From NCBI RefSeq assembly GCF_001579045.1, contig NZ_KQ970261.1:395212-459211 (forward strand): 64,000 nucleotides of DNA, in the 5' to 3' direction. The position numbers and the translations under genes are program-made. Source of the DNA: Streptococcus mitis (GTDB lineage Bacteria > Bacillota > Bacilli > Lactobacillales > Streptococcaceae). The notes beneath the pieces are model-generated. The model saw nothing but the letters and a program-made list of their open reading frames with translations, ran no database searches and was not told the DNA's origin. Shown here one piece after another: positions 1-8,314 of the stretch; positions within the stretch are counted from its first letter, which is position 1; each line of letters starts with the position of its first letter.

Positions 1-768
1 AAAGAATCCATCCTCTAGAATATGGTCTTCATATTGTTTTTTCATTTGAAGAAGGAGTGACCCTGAGCCACATGTCGGGTCATAAACCTTGTTAATCTTG
101 TCCTTGCCGACCATCACTAGGCGAGCTAGTAGTTTAGAGACTGTCTGAGGTGTGAAAAATTCACCCCCACTTTTTCCTGCATTACTTGCATAGTTGGAAA
201 TCAAAAACTCATAAGCATCGCCAAAGGCATCGATGTCATTTTCCTCAAAGTTACCAAAGTTAATGCTATTGATACCATTTAGAATGTCAGAAAGTCGTTT
301 ATTTTTTTCTGGAACAGTTCCACCAAGGATATTACTTCGTGTATCCAAGTTATCAAACAAACCTTTGATATCATCCTCTGATTTGAACCCAATCGCTGAC
401 TTCTCAATAGCTTGAAAAATGTTGGCCAAGTCTTCGTTTAAGTTTTCATTTTGCGAGGCATTCTCAATAACGTTTTCAAATAGTTGACTCGGAAGGATAA
501 AAAATCCCTTATCCTCAACTGTCCCTGGTTTGAAATCTTGCTCAGCTTCTTGGTCGCTCAATTCAGCATAACGAAATTCTAAGTCGCCAGCTTCATGCTC
601 AGCGCGGTCAAAATAATCGGCCATATGCTCTGAAATAAAGCGATAGAAAAGGATACCTAGGATATATTGCTTAAAATCCCAACCATCTACAGCACCACGA
701 ACATCGTCCGCAATCGCCCAAATTTTACGATGCAGCTCCTTGCGTTCTGTATTTTCTTTGCTTGCCAT
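1..768 (-). CDS. hsdM: Type I restriction-modification methylase subunit HsdM (partial, N-terminal 256 codons)
   Basis: Modification subunit of a type I restriction enzyme, which methylates adenine in the site chosen by HsdS. The reading frame is open from the ATG at 766-768 to the window edge, so only the first 256 residues are present. A helical HsdM N-terminal domain (starts [17 protein letters not shown]) is followed by the signature [14 protein letters not shown] and the SAM-binding motif [12 protein letters not shown] near residues 228-238. The catalytic NPPF motif should lie beyond the left edge. A GGAAAG ribosome site sits just before the ATG. hsdS and hsdR are not seen; upstream on the same strand is a KAP ATPase instead of hsdR, so the rest of the system is presumably to the left. 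Family call is secure; specificity cannot be read. Confidence 0.95.
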   Translation of the reverse strand, partial: MASKENTERKELHRKIWAIADDVRGAVDGWDFKQYILGILFYRFISEHMADYFDRAEHEAGDLEFRYAELSDQEAEQDFKPGTVEDKGFFILPSQLFENVIENASQNENLNEDLANIFQAIEKSAIGFKSEDDIKGLFDNLDTRSNILGGTVPEKNKRLSDILNGINSINFGNFEENDIDAFGDAYEFLISNYASNAGKSGGEFFTPQTVSKLLARLVMVGKDKINKVYDPTCGSGSLLLQMKKQYEDHILEDGFF

Positions 769-805
769 TTTTACTTTCCTTATTAAATAAATGTATTATC
801 TCTTT

Positions 806-814
806 ATTTTATCA
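806..814 (-). promoter_or_regulatory. Candidate extended -10 promoter for hsdM
   Basis: On the minus strand the sequence TGATAAAAT (TG, one base, TAAAAT) lies about 40 bases before the hsdM ATG. No good -35 box is visible. This suggests hsdM can be transcribed apart from the upstream KAP gene. Confidence 0.4.
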
Positions 815-894
815 TATTTTCACTACTAAAAATTAACTTTAGTATAACAGTTAAAATAAGCAATGAATTAGAAAAATTCCCAAATTTTAAAATC

Positions 895-2763
895 CTAATC
901 TCTACGTCTATGTTCCCCATCTATTTTTTCTACAAACGTAAAGCCTTTTGATTTCAGCTGTTCAAGTTTTGGACGAATCTTTTCAATAACATCCTCCATA
1001 TAATTTTCCAATTTATGTGGGGGTTCAAATTCATATCTAGCAATCCAAAGAATATAGGTCTTATTTGATGAAACAATATCAAAATCAAAATAATTATCAT
1101 CACTAGAAAGAATGCTTTGAAATTTCCAAAATGACAAAAATTCTTTATCTCCAAAACAATCTATTGCATGCCATATACTACTATCCCAAGTCTTAAATTT
1201 CCCAAATTTATTAACCGCACTTAGATACGTCAATAGGAAGAAATCTTTTCTATTTAGCTTAGCAAAATTTTCATTATGAATCTCTAGTTTTGTATAGTGA
1301 AGTCCCAAATCATAGAAGCTAAGTACTCTATGCTTTTCCATAAAATAAATAATTTCAGATTTATCTAGACCCTCATTTTTAAGAATACTTTCCCAAAAAT
1401 CTACAATTCTAACTATCGTTTCCTTACTTAACGGAGAATTTCTCTCATAACTAGGAATCTCTTCACTCAATTTTTCTTCGACAATATAGTTCATCGCTGG
1501 GCTATTAAACGATTTCATAGACTCTTGTATGGTAAGACGTAACAATCGTTCTTTTAGAGAATCTGAAAGAGACTTATATTCACTTGAGAGATATTGATAA
1601 AAATCTGTGTTGTAATTTGCCTCTCTTAACTCTCTTGATAACTCATCACCATTTATTTCAAGTAATGTATCAAATTCCTCTTTTGTACGATTTAGAGATT
1701 CTTCATAGAGGAAATAGGCTAATCTATTCTTCTTATAGCTTGGTGGATATTGGTTAAAATCTGACTGCTGAATATCGCACAATATTTCTTGTATGCTTCG
1801 CCCAAACTTGAACATCCATATAAAACTAGTTTTTTCATCATCCTTAACTTTTATTTCTTCATTCTTTAATAGTTGTTGGTATAATTCAGGATAAAAAAGA
1901 TACGCATAGATAATCCAAAGTTGCTGTTCCTCTTGGACATGTCCCAACTTACCCCTTGAAAAAAATTCTTGATTAACATAATCATTAAAATGATTGCGAT
2001 CTCGCAAGTTTCTGTTTTCAAAGCTAAACCTTCTCCAAAAATCATCTGACAAGCTCATATTGAGTTTCTTACTTAACAACTCAAAATAATCTTGCCAAAT
2101 ATTTGATGGATGAAGAACAAATGGTAGTTCTATCCGTCTATCAATAATTTTTGAAAGGAAATTATTGTCGTTAAGATGCATTTTCTCAATATCTCCAACA
2201 AAAATAATTGGAAGTTTGCCATTAAGCAAACTAAAAACTTTATAACTCTCCTCTTGTTGGTTGTTAGACATTCGATCAAAATCATCAATAACTAGAACGT
2301 TTCGAGTTATTGAAAAATACTTAAATGTTAGCAAATAACTGTAAAATCCATCAGATTTGATTTTGAAAAATTGATATATTGCTACTAGTAAGATAATACT
2401 ACCAACTATTAATTTAACACCAAAAAATTCAAAAAAAGAACTTAAACCCAAATCAACTACATTTGTCATTAGGATTGATAATGCAACACATAAAACTATG
2501 AAAAACCTTAAAAACTTGTATTTCCACGGATGTAATTTTGAAAAAATAATTTCAATTGTTGAGCGGTTATCACTTAATCTCCAAAAGTCTATCGTAACTA
2601 ATTTTTTATTAGTATTCTTACCAACTTCAACTAGAAATTCTGTTTTTCCAGAACCCCAGTTCCCATTTAGGAAATAAGTTTTATTTTCCTCAAGCAATTT
2701 AGCGACATTTTTAGCTGCTACAGAGGTATCAATGTGCTTTAATGTAATAAATCTATCATCCAT
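895..2763 (-). CDS. KAP-family P-loop ATPase with two membrane segments
   Basis: A 622-residue protein with a Walker A motif GNWGSGKT (residues 34-41) and a Walker B motif VLVIDDFDR (about residues 157-164). Between them are two hydrophobic segments (about 84-105 and 116-135), the arrangement typical of the KAP P-loop family, where membrane segments are inserted into the ATPase domain and place it on the inner face of the membrane. The C-terminal 350 residues are helical, charged and not recognised. It lies 126 bp upstream of hsdM on the same strand, so it may belong to the restriction-modification locus. KAP ATPases occur in several phage-defence systems, but that role here is inference. The gene is clearly AT-rich. 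Ribosome site before the ATG is weak. Confidence 0.8.
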   Translation of the reverse strand: MDDRFITLKHIDTSVAAKNVAKLLEENKTYFLNGNWGSGKTEFLVEVGKNTNKKLVTIDFWRLSDNRSTIEIIFSKLHPWKYKFLRFFIVLCVALSILMTNVVDLGLSSFFEFFGVKLIVGSIILLVAIYQFFKIKSDGFYSYLLTFKYFSITRNVLVIDDFDRMSNNQQEESYKVFSLLNGKLPIIFVGDIEKMHLNDNNFLSKIIDRRIELPFVLHPSNIWQDYFELLSKKLNMSLSDDFWRRFSFENRNLRDRNHFNDYVNQEFFSRGKLGHVQEEQQLWIIYAYLFYPELYQQLLKNEEIKVKDDEKTSFIWMFKFGRSIQEILCDIQQSDFNQYPPSYKKNRLAYFLYEESLNRTKEEFDTLLEINGDELSRELREANYNTDFYQYLSSEYKSLSDSLKERLLRLTIQESMKSFNSPAMNYIVEEKLSEEIPSYERNSPLSKETIVRIVDFWESILKNEGLDKSEIIYFMEKHRVLSFYDLGLHYTKLEIHNENFAKLNRKDFFLLTYLSAVNKFGKFKTWDSSIWHAIDCFGDKEFLSFWKFQSILSSDDNYFDFDIVSSNKTYILWIARYEFEPPHKLENYMEDVIEKIRPKLEQLKSKGFTFVEKIDGEHRRRD

Positions 2764-2838
2764 AGTATCTCTTTCTAAAAATAAATTATTTTATAACCTT
2801 AAACGTTTACCAAAATTATACCACGAAACCACAAAAAT

Positions 2839-2864
2839 CCCCTTAGAAATCCGCTTCTAAGGGG
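2839..2864 (-). terminator. Rho-independent terminator of the DUF6261-like gene
   Basis: A 10-bp perfect stem (CCCCTTAGAA / TTCTAAGGGG) with a 6-base loop is followed on the minus strand by ATTTTTGT. It sits 6 bases after the stop codon of the gene ending at 2871. Confidence 0.85.
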
Positions 2865-2870
2865 TTGTCT

Positions 2871-3632
2871 TTATCCTGCTGCTTGGGCTGGTTCTGCTGG
2901 TTTGGTCTTTTTATCTTTCTTGCTACTAGTAATAAGACGTCGCTTGCTATCTCGGATGCTATTGAGTTCCTTGAGAAGTTGAGTCAGGTGTTCCTTTTCA
3001 GGGTAAGCTTCTGCACTGGCTGCGGTATAGCGCATAAAGAGGTCGTAGCTGGTTGAAAGTTCGGTACGGAGTTGTCTAGTCTTGCCAACTTCCTTGGCAG
3101 ACTTAGAAGCACGCGCCTTACTTTCCACTTGGTCATATTCCTCTTGAGCATTGATCACCGCCGTCAGCATAGGTGTCAGTCCTAGGCTGGTCACTGCCTC
3201 ATGATAGGGAGTTTCACTAAGCGTTTTGAGCAAGCTCTTGATTTCTGCCGTCTGTACATCATTGCTGTGCTTGGTGATGTCCTTGTACTTGGCAAAGACT
3301 GGTTTCAGAGTTTCATGAGCTTCTTTGAGTTTGGCATCCTTAATCTTAGCAAATCCTCTATGAAGGGTAAAGAGACCGACCAAGGCACTATCACGATTGC
3401 GATCAACTTCTGTCAGATTACTAGATTCTTTCGTTTCCACCGCCGCAAGTTGAGCTTGAAAATCATCTAGCTTGGTCTTGAAGAGTTCCAAATGTTTGGC
3501 ATACATAGCTTCATCCTTGTTTGCCTTAGAAAAAGTTGCCAAACTTTGATGAGTATCCATCATCAGGCTTTCAAATTCACGGTTGGTAAAGTTGCTGTAA
3601 CTAAGTGGGCGAATAGCGTATATTTTTGTCAT
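2871..3632 (-). CDS. DUF6261-like protein of unknown function
   Basis: A 253-residue soluble, highly helical and charged protein (starts MTKIYAIRPLSYSNFTN) with no signal peptide, membrane segment or catalytic motif that I recognise. The overall look and the start resemble the DUF6261 group, which has no assigned function. The C-terminus is rich in lysine, proline and alanine. The start at 3632 is chosen because GAAAGGAT lies 7 bases upstream; an in-frame upstream extension to 3680 would overlap the preceding gene and has no ribosome site. It follows the small membrane-protein gene by 25 bp and ends in its own terminator, so the two probably form a small operon. Confidence 0.6.
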   Translation of the reverse strand: MTKIYAIRPLSYSNFTNREFESLMMDTHQSLATFSKANKDEAMYAKHLELFKTKLDDFQAQLAAVETKESSNLTEVDRNRDSALVGLFTLHRGFAKIKDAKLKEAHETLKPVFAKYKDITKHSNDVQTAEIKSLLKTLSETPYHEAVTSLGLTPMLTAVINAQEEYDQVESKARASKSAKEVGKTRQLRTELSTSYDLFMRYTAASAEAYPEKEHLTQLLKELNSIRDSKRRLITSSKKDKKTKPAEPAQAAG

Positions 3633-3657
3633 GATGATATCCTTTCTATTTAACGAA

Positions 3658-3873
3658 TCATTTATTATCTTCTTGATCAAACAAAGACTGGATTAGTTCT
3701 GGAAGATAGACCTGTTTTTGATCTGTTTTTACAATGCTTCCTTGTCTACCATGTTGAATCAAAGGTCTATCCTTAAATACAAAGACTTGAAACAATGCAC
3801 AGACCAAAAATAGAAGCCCCCATAAAGGAAGTGTCGATAGCATACTCTCCTCATCATCTCTAACTTTCTTCAT
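3658..3873 (-). CDS. Small single-pass membrane protein, unknown function
   Basis: A 71-residue protein starting MKKVRDDEES with one hydrophobic stretch (LSTLPLWGLLFLVCALFQVF, about residues 12-31) and a polar C-terminal tail ending in FDQEDNK. The ATG at 3871-3873 is preceded by AAGGA at 8-9 bases, so it is preferred over the TTG one codon upstream. It is 25 bp before the DUF6261-like gene on the same strand. I do not recognise a family; the good ribosome site and spacing argue that it is real. Confidence 0.55.
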   Translation of the reverse strand: MKKVRDDEESMLSTLPLWGLLFLVCALFQVFVFKDRPLIQHGRQGSIVKTDQKQVYLPELIQSLFDQEDNK

Positions 3874-4353
3874 CAATTTTTTCCTTTAAGTTGATACATC
3901 CATTCTAACAGTTCTCCAAACCATTTCGACTCCCATCCGCTCAACTGTCATTATTTCCATCTAAAATGTACTTTTCAGGACAAATCAGACATTTCCAAAT
4001 TAAAAAATCTCTATCTGACTAGACATACATACCGTCCATCAGATAGAGACTCTTACTATTTTTAGATTTTAACTTTTCTAACTTTAGAATACATATAAAC
4101 TTTAGGGAAGACGACTATTCGAAAGCTAGAAGATCTTAAAACTCTCTCAGATAAGCTATTCGAAACGTAGATTGCTTTTAAATTTATGGAATGACGATTG
4201 TTCTAAAGTTAGAATACATGTAAACTTTAGGAAAGAGACCTGTTCTAAGTCTCGAAGGCCTATTCACTATCCATTCCTCATCAAAAACACTCTTTCCCCC
4301 TTTCTCCTCCAAAATATGGTATAGTAGAAATATACTATCTATGAGGAGTTTAC
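3874..4353. repeat. Gene-free region with an imperfect repeat pair and a hairpin
   Basis: No convincing gene in these 480 bp. Two related stretches start at 4076 and 4201. Their first 14 bases are exact reverse complements (TTCTAACTTTAGAA and TTCTAAAGTTAGAA), while the next ~25 bases are direct repeats (beginning TACATATAAACTTTAGG and TACATGTAAACTTTAGG). Between them the phrase CTATTCGAAA occurs twice (about 4115 and 4157). Upstream, an 11-bp perfect stem (4008-4018 with 4039-4049, loop 20) carries a run of T on its minus-strand side. Confidence 0.5.
4317..4325 (+). promoter_or_regulatory. Extended -10 promoter of the VTT-domain gene
   Basis: TGGTATAGT (TG, one base, TATAGT) lies about 30 bases before the ATG at 4354, with GAGGAG between them as ribosome site. 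No clear -35 box, as usual for extended -10 promoters. Confidence 0.5.
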
Positions 4354-4971
4354 ATGTCACAGGATAAACAAATGAAAGCTGTTTCTCCCCTTCTGCAGCA
4401 AGTTATCAATATCTCATCGATTGTCGGTGGGGTTGGAAGTTTGATTTTCTGTATTTGGGCTTATCAGGCTGGAATTTTACAGTCTAAGGAAACCCTCTCT
4501 GCCTTTATCCAGCAGGCAGGTATCTGGGGGCCACCTCTCTTTATCTTTTTACAGATTTTACAGACTGTCGTCCCTATCATTCCTGGGGCCTTGACCTCGG
4601 TGGCTGGGGTCTTTATCTACGGCCATATCATCGGGACTATCTACAACTATATTGGTATCGTGATTGGCTGTGCCATTATCTTTTATCTGGTGCGCCTCTA
4701 TGGGGCTGCCTTTGTCCAGTCTGTCGTCAGCAAGCGCACCTATGACAAGTATATCGGTTGGTTAGATAAGGGCAATCGTTTTGACCGTTTCTTTATTTTT
4801 ATGATGATTTGGCCCATTAGTCCAGCTGACTTTCTCTGTATGCTGGCTGCCCTGACCAAGATGAGTTTCAAGCGCTATATGACCATCATCATTCTGACCA
4901 AACCCTTTACCCTCGTGGTTTATACCTACGGTCTGACCTATATTATCGACTTCTTCTGGCAAATGCTTTGA
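4354..4971 (+). CDS. VTT (DedA/TVP38/TMEM64-like) membrane protein
   Basis: A 205-residue integral membrane protein of the VTT superfamily, whose members are linked to lipid scrambling or transport and envelope homeostasis. Hydrophobic segments run at about residues 20-40, 60-85, 92-115 and 145-200. The central part has the family pattern: a glycine-rich re-entrant stretch (IPGALTSVAGVFIYGHIIG), then a segment ending in FYLVRLYG, then FMMIWPISPADFLCMLAALT. A GAGGAG ribosome site precedes the ATG. It is a single-gene unit: extended -10 promoter upstream and a bidirectional terminator just downstream. Exact substrate unknown. Confidence 0.85.
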   Translation: MSQDKQMKAVSPLLQQVINISSIVGGVGSLIFCIWAYQAGILQSKETLSAFIQQAGIWGPPLFIFLQILQTVVPIIPGALTSVAGVFIYGHIIGTIYNYIGIVIGCAIIFYLVRLYGAAFVQSVVSKRTYDKYIGWLDKGNRFDRFFIFMMIWPISPADFLCMLAALTKMSFKRYMTIIILTKPFTLVVYTYGLTYIIDFFWQML

Positions 4972-4980
4972 CACATAAAA

Positions 4981-5006
4981 AATCCGTTTGGTTTCCCAAG
5001 CGGATT
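4981..5006. terminator. Bidirectional terminator between the VTT gene and scrK
   Basis: An 11-bp stem (AATCCGTTTGG / CCAAGCGGATT, one G-T pair) with a TTTC loop lies between two convergent genes, with A/T runs on both sides. Confidence 0.85.
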
Positions 5007-5013
5007 TTGTGCT

Positions 5014-5901
5014 TTATTTTGAAACTTCTTTTGCAAGGACAAAGTTTCCAAGAGTAGCAGAACCATTTCCTGCGACTGCTGGAGTCACGATATATTCACG
5101 CACATCAGGTACTGGTAGGTAGCCATTAAGAAGAGATGTAAATTTCTCACGGACACGATCCAGCATGTGTTGTTGAGCCATGACCCCTCCACCAAAGACA
5201 ATCACATCTGGTCGGAAAGTCACTGTCGCATTAACCGCAGCTTGAGCGATATAGTAGGCTTGAACATCCCAAACAGGGTTATTGAGTTCAATGTTTTCCC
5301 CACGAACACCTGTACGAGCTTCCAAACTTGGACCAGCTGCATAGCCTTCCAAACAGCCTTTGTGGAATGGACAAACACCGTTGAATTCTTTTTCAATATC
5401 CATTGGGTGTCTAGCAACATAATAATGACCCATCTCAGGATGACCCACACCACCGATAAACTCACCACGTTGGATGACACCTGCGCCGATACCTGTACCG
5501 ATTGTGTAGTAAACCAAGTTTTCGATACGGCCACCAGCATTGTTACGGGCAACCACTTCACCATAAGCAGAGCTGTTTACGTCTGTAGTGAAGTACATTG
5601 GCACGTTTAGGGCGCGACGAAGGGCACCAAGCAAGTCCACATTTGCCCAGTTTGGTTTTGGAGTCGTTGTGATAAAGCCATAATTTTTTGAGTTTTTATC
5701 AATATCAATCGGCCCAAATGAACCAACTGCAAGACCAGCAAGGTTGTCGAATTTTGAGAAGAACTCAATGGTTTTATCGATTGTTTCGATTGGAGTTGTT
5801 GTTGGAAATTGTGTTTTTTCTACAACGTTAAAGTTTTCATCACCGACAGCACAGACAAACTTTGTACCGCCCGCTTCCAAGCTTCCATATAATTTTGTCA
5901 T
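5014..5901 (-). CDS. scrK: Fructokinase (ROK family)
   Basis: Phosphorylates the fructose released from sucrose-6-phosphate, giving fructose-6-phosphate for glycolysis. The 295-residue protein has the ROK ATP-binding start (LYGSLEAGGTKF), the TIGTGIGAGVI phosphate loop and the ROK zinc site: HPEMGHYYV, then CPFHKGCLEG. It follows scrA on the same strand, but a terminator (6002-6032) and a separate extended -10 promoter lie between, so it can be expressed on its own. RBS AAGAGG is 6 bases before the ATG. Confidence 0.93.
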   Translation of the reverse strand: MTKLYGSLEAGGTKFVCAVGDENFNVVEKTQFPTTTPIETIDKTIEFFSKFDNLAGLAVGSFGPIDIDKNSKNYGFITTTPKPNWANVDLLGALRRALNVPMYFTTDVNSSAYGEVVARNNAGGRIENLVYYTIGTGIGAGVIQRGEFIGGVGHPEMGHYYVARHPMDIEKEFNGVCPFHKGCLEGYAAGPSLEARTGVRGENIELNNPVWDVQAYYIAQAAVNATVTFRPDVIVFGGGVMAQQHMLDRVREKFTSLLNGYLPVPDVREYIVTPAVAGNGSATLGNFVLAKEVSK

Positions 5902-5928
5902 GATAAACCTCTTGTTTTTATTTTCTTT

Positions 5929-5937
5929 ATTATAGCA
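5929..5937 (-). promoter_or_regulatory. Extended -10 promoter of scrK
   Basis: Minus-strand TGCTATAAT, a perfect TATAAT with an upstream TG, about 30 bases before the scrK ATG. Confidence 0.65.
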
Positions 5938-6001
5938 TATTTCGAAAGTCTAAATTTCTCTATTTTTTAGATTTTCCTCTGTAAATCTTACCATTCAAGC
6001 A

Positions 6002-6032
6002 AAAACGAACAAACATGTCATTTGTTCGTTTT
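6002..6032 (-). terminator. Terminator after scrA
   Basis: A 12-bp perfect stem (AAAACGAACAAA / TTTGTTCGTTTT, loop 7) 18 bases past the scrA stop, ending in a T run on the minus strand. Confidence 0.8.
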
Positions 6033-6050
6033 CACATTAGAGAGGATTGA

Positions 6051-7934
6051 TTAGATTTTCACTTCGATTACAGCATCCCCCTTCGCAACTGAACCTGTTG
6101 CGACTGGAGCTACTGAAGCGTAGTCAGCTGTATTTGTAACGATAACCATTGTTGTATCATCAAGTCCAGCTGCAGCGATTTTGTTTGAGTCAAATGTTCC
6201 AAGAACATCGCCCGCTTTAACCTTATCACCTTGAGCAACTTTTGCTTCAAAACCTTCACCATTCATAGATACAGTGTCAATACCAACGTGGATCAAAACT
6301 TCAGTACCATCAGTTGTTTTCAAACCAAAAGCGTGTCCTGTTGGAAAGGCAATTGAAACTTCAGCATCAGCTGGTGCATATACCACACCTTGGCTAGGTT
6401 TTACAGCGATACCTTGTCCCATAGCTCCACTTGAGAAGACTGGGTCATTGACATCAGCAAGAGCGACAACATCACCAACGATAGGAGTAACAAGTGTTTC
6501 ATTTTGAAGAGCTGCTGGCGCAACTTCTTCTTTTGCTTCAGCAACTTCAGCTTGTTTTGCAGATGGAGTTGCATCTACTTCATCTTCGTAACCAAACATG
6601 TAAGTTAGGGCAAAACCTAGACCGAATGATACAGCTACCATAAGAAGGTATAGTGGAAGTTGTCCATTACCAGCATAAAGCATTGTACCAGGGATGATAG
6701 TGATACCACTACCAGTACCAGCAAGTCCAAGGATTGAAGCCAATCCACCACCGATTGCACCAGCAATCAATGAAAGGAAGAATGGTTTACGGAAGCGCAA
6801 GTTCACCCCGAAGATAGCAGGCTCTGTAATACCTAGGAAGGCAGAAAGAGCTGCTGGGAAAGCAAGTGTTTTCAGTTTTGGATTTTTAGTTTTGACACCA
6901 ACCGCAACAGTCGCAGCACCTTGAGCTGTCATAGCTGCAGTGATGATAGCGTTGAATGGGTTAGCATGGTCAGCAGCAAGCAATTGCACTTCAAGCAAGT
7001 TGAAGATGTGGTGCACACCTGAGACGACAATCAATTGGTGAACCCCACCAATCAAGAAACCACCAAGACCAAATGGCAAGCCAAGGATTGCTTTTGTAGC
7101 GATAAGGATGTAGTTTTCAACGACGTGGAAAACTGGTCCGATGACAAAGAGTCCAAGGATAGACATGACCAAAAGTGTCACGAATGGCGTTACCAAGAGG
7201 TCAATGACATCTGGAACAACCTTGCGGACAGCTTTTTCAAATTTAGCTCCGACAACCCCGATGATGAAGGCTGGAAGAACGGAACCTTGCAAACCAACAA
7301 CAGGGATGAAACCAAAGAAGTTCATAGCTGTTACTTCACCACCTGAAGCAACCGCCCAAGCGTTTGGAAGTGAGCCAGAAACAAGCATCATACCAAGAAC
7401 GATACCAACGGCAGGATTTCCACCGAATACACGGAAGGTTGACCACACAACCAAACCTGGCAAGATGATGAAGGCTGTATCTGTCAAGATTTGTGTGTAA
7501 ATTGCAAAGTCACCTGGAAGTGGCATTTCAAGAGCGTTGAAAAGGCCACGCACACCCATGAAGAGACCTGTCGCTACAATAACTGGGATGATTGGAACGA
7601 AAACGTCACCGAAAGTACGGATAGCACGTTGGAACCAGTTCCCTTGTTTCGCAGCTTCTGCTTTCATGTCATCTTTAGATGATGTTGGCAAACCAAGTGC
7701 AACAACTTCATCGTACATTTTGTTTACTGTACCAGTACCAAAGATGATTTGGTATTGACCTGAGTTAAAGAAAGCACCTTGAACTTTTTCCAAGTTCTCA
7801 ATCACTTCTTTATTGATTTTTCCTTCATCTTTGACCATGACACGAAGACGAGTCGCACAGTGGGCAACACTGTTGACATTTTCACGTCCGCCCAAGGCAT
7901 CGATGACTTTTTTTGCAATTTCCTGATTGTTCAT
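6051..7934 (-). CDS. scrA: Sucrose-specific PTS enzyme IIBCA
   Basis: Membrane permease that imports sucrose and phosphorylates it to sucrose-6-phosphate, using phosphate passed from HPr. The 627-residue protein is laid out as EIIB (1 to about 85, phospho-cysteine C26 in VAHCATRLRV), EIIC (about 105-450, multiple membrane segments) and a glucose-type EIIA (about 480-627, phospho-histidine in LIHVGIDTV), joined by an alanine/glutamate-rich linker. The ATG at 7934 is preferred: AAGGAG lies 10 bases upstream, whereas the in-frame TTG at 7940 would be only 4 bases from it. It is divergent from scrB across a 380-bp control region with operator and cre-like sites. Confidence 0.95.
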   Translation of the reverse strand: MNNQEIAKKVIDALGGRENVNSVAHCATRLRVMVKDEGKINKEVIENLEKVQGAFFNSGQYQIIFGTGTVNKMYDEVVALGLPTSSKDDMKAEAAKQGNWFQRAIRTFGDVFVPIIPVIVATGLFMGVRGLFNALEMPLPGDFAIYTQILTDTAFIILPGLVVWSTFRVFGGNPAVGIVLGMMLVSGSLPNAWAVASGGEVTAMNFFGFIPVVGLQGSVLPAFIIGVVGAKFEKAVRKVVPDVIDLLVTPFVTLLVMSILGLFVIGPVFHVVENYILIATKAILGLPFGLGGFLIGGVHQLIVVSGVHHIFNLLEVQLLAADHANPFNAIITAAMTAQGAATVAVGVKTKNPKLKTLAFPAALSAFLGITEPAIFGVNLRFRKPFFLSLIAGAIGGGLASILGLAGTGSGITIIPGTMLYAGNGQLPLYLLMVAVSFGLGFALTYMFGYEDEVDATPSAKQAEVAEAKEEVAPAALQNETLVTPIVGDVVALADVNDPVFSSGAMGQGIAVKPSQGVVYAPADAEVSIAFPTGHAFGLKTTDGTEVLIHVGIDTVSMNGEGFEAKVAQGDKVKAGDVLGTFDSNKIAAAGLDDTTMVIVTNTADYASVAPVATGSVAKGDAVIEVKI

Positions 7935-7971
7935 TTGCAAAAATCTCCTTATATAAAATTTTGTTCTTGTT

Positions 7972-7985
7972 TGAAAGCGATTTTA
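7972..7985 (+). promoter_or_regulatory. cre-like CcpA site in the scrA leader
   Basis: TGAAAGCGATTTTA matches the catabolite-response consensus TGWAANCGNTNWCA at all but one position. It lies just downstream of the predicted scrA start of transcription, a usual place for repression when glucose is present. Confidence 0.5.
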
Positions 7986-8002
7986 TTCGCCCTACGACTT
8001 TT

Positions 8003-8040
8003 ATTTTATCATGTTTCAAAAATATGTCAAGCGTTTTGCA
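8003..8040 (-). promoter_or_regulatory. scrA promoter with overlapping ScrR-type operator
   Basis: On the minus strand a perfect -35 TTGACA (plus 8025-8030) is 16 bases from a -10 TAAAAT (plus 8003-8008). The near-palindrome TGTCAAGCGTTTTGCA (8025-8040), centred on CG as LacI-family operators are, covers the -35 box. A matching sequence occurs near scrB (8209-8224). Confidence 0.7.
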
Positions 8041-8208
8041 GAAAAAATATTTGTTTCTTAGAGTAAGGTCTTTTGTTTTGATAGATTGTGAGAGTTTTAT
8101 GAAAGTATTCTTTAAAAAAAATAGTTTAAAATCTGAGTTAAAAAGGATTTTGTTTCACTTTCTTTCAATTTTCTGTAGATAGATGATTGATTTCCTGCTT
8201 TTATTTTA

Positions 8209-8224
8209 TGATAAACGTTTGACA
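8209..8224 (-). promoter_or_regulatory. Second ScrR-type operator, upstream of scrB
   Basis: Read on the minus strand this is TGTCAAACGTTTATCA, matching the scrA-side operator at 12 of 16 positions with the same CG centre. It lies about 30 bases upstream of the scrB -35 box; its last bases also form a plus-strand TTGACA. Confidence 0.6.
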
Positions 8225-8252
8225 GTTTTTTCTCTTTTTTAACATAAAAGGC

Positions 8253-8281
8253 TTGCATTTTTTACCGAAAACGGTTACTAT
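8253..8281 (+). promoter_or_regulatory. scrB promoter with a CG-centred operator in the spacer
   Basis: TTGCAT (8253-8258) and TACTAT (8276-8281) are 17 bases apart. The spacer holds ACCGAAAACGGTTAC, which resembles a LacI-family or cre site (two mismatches to the cre consensus), so RNA polymerase binding would be directly blocked by ScrR or CcpA. Confidence 0.6.
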
Positions 8282-8314
8282 TAAAAGTGATAAGATTTTC
8301 GGAGGAATGAATGA

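Noticed and set aside
5167-5610. A 147-codon plus-strand open frame
   Set aside because: Antisense to scrK, whose ROK motifs are unambiguous.
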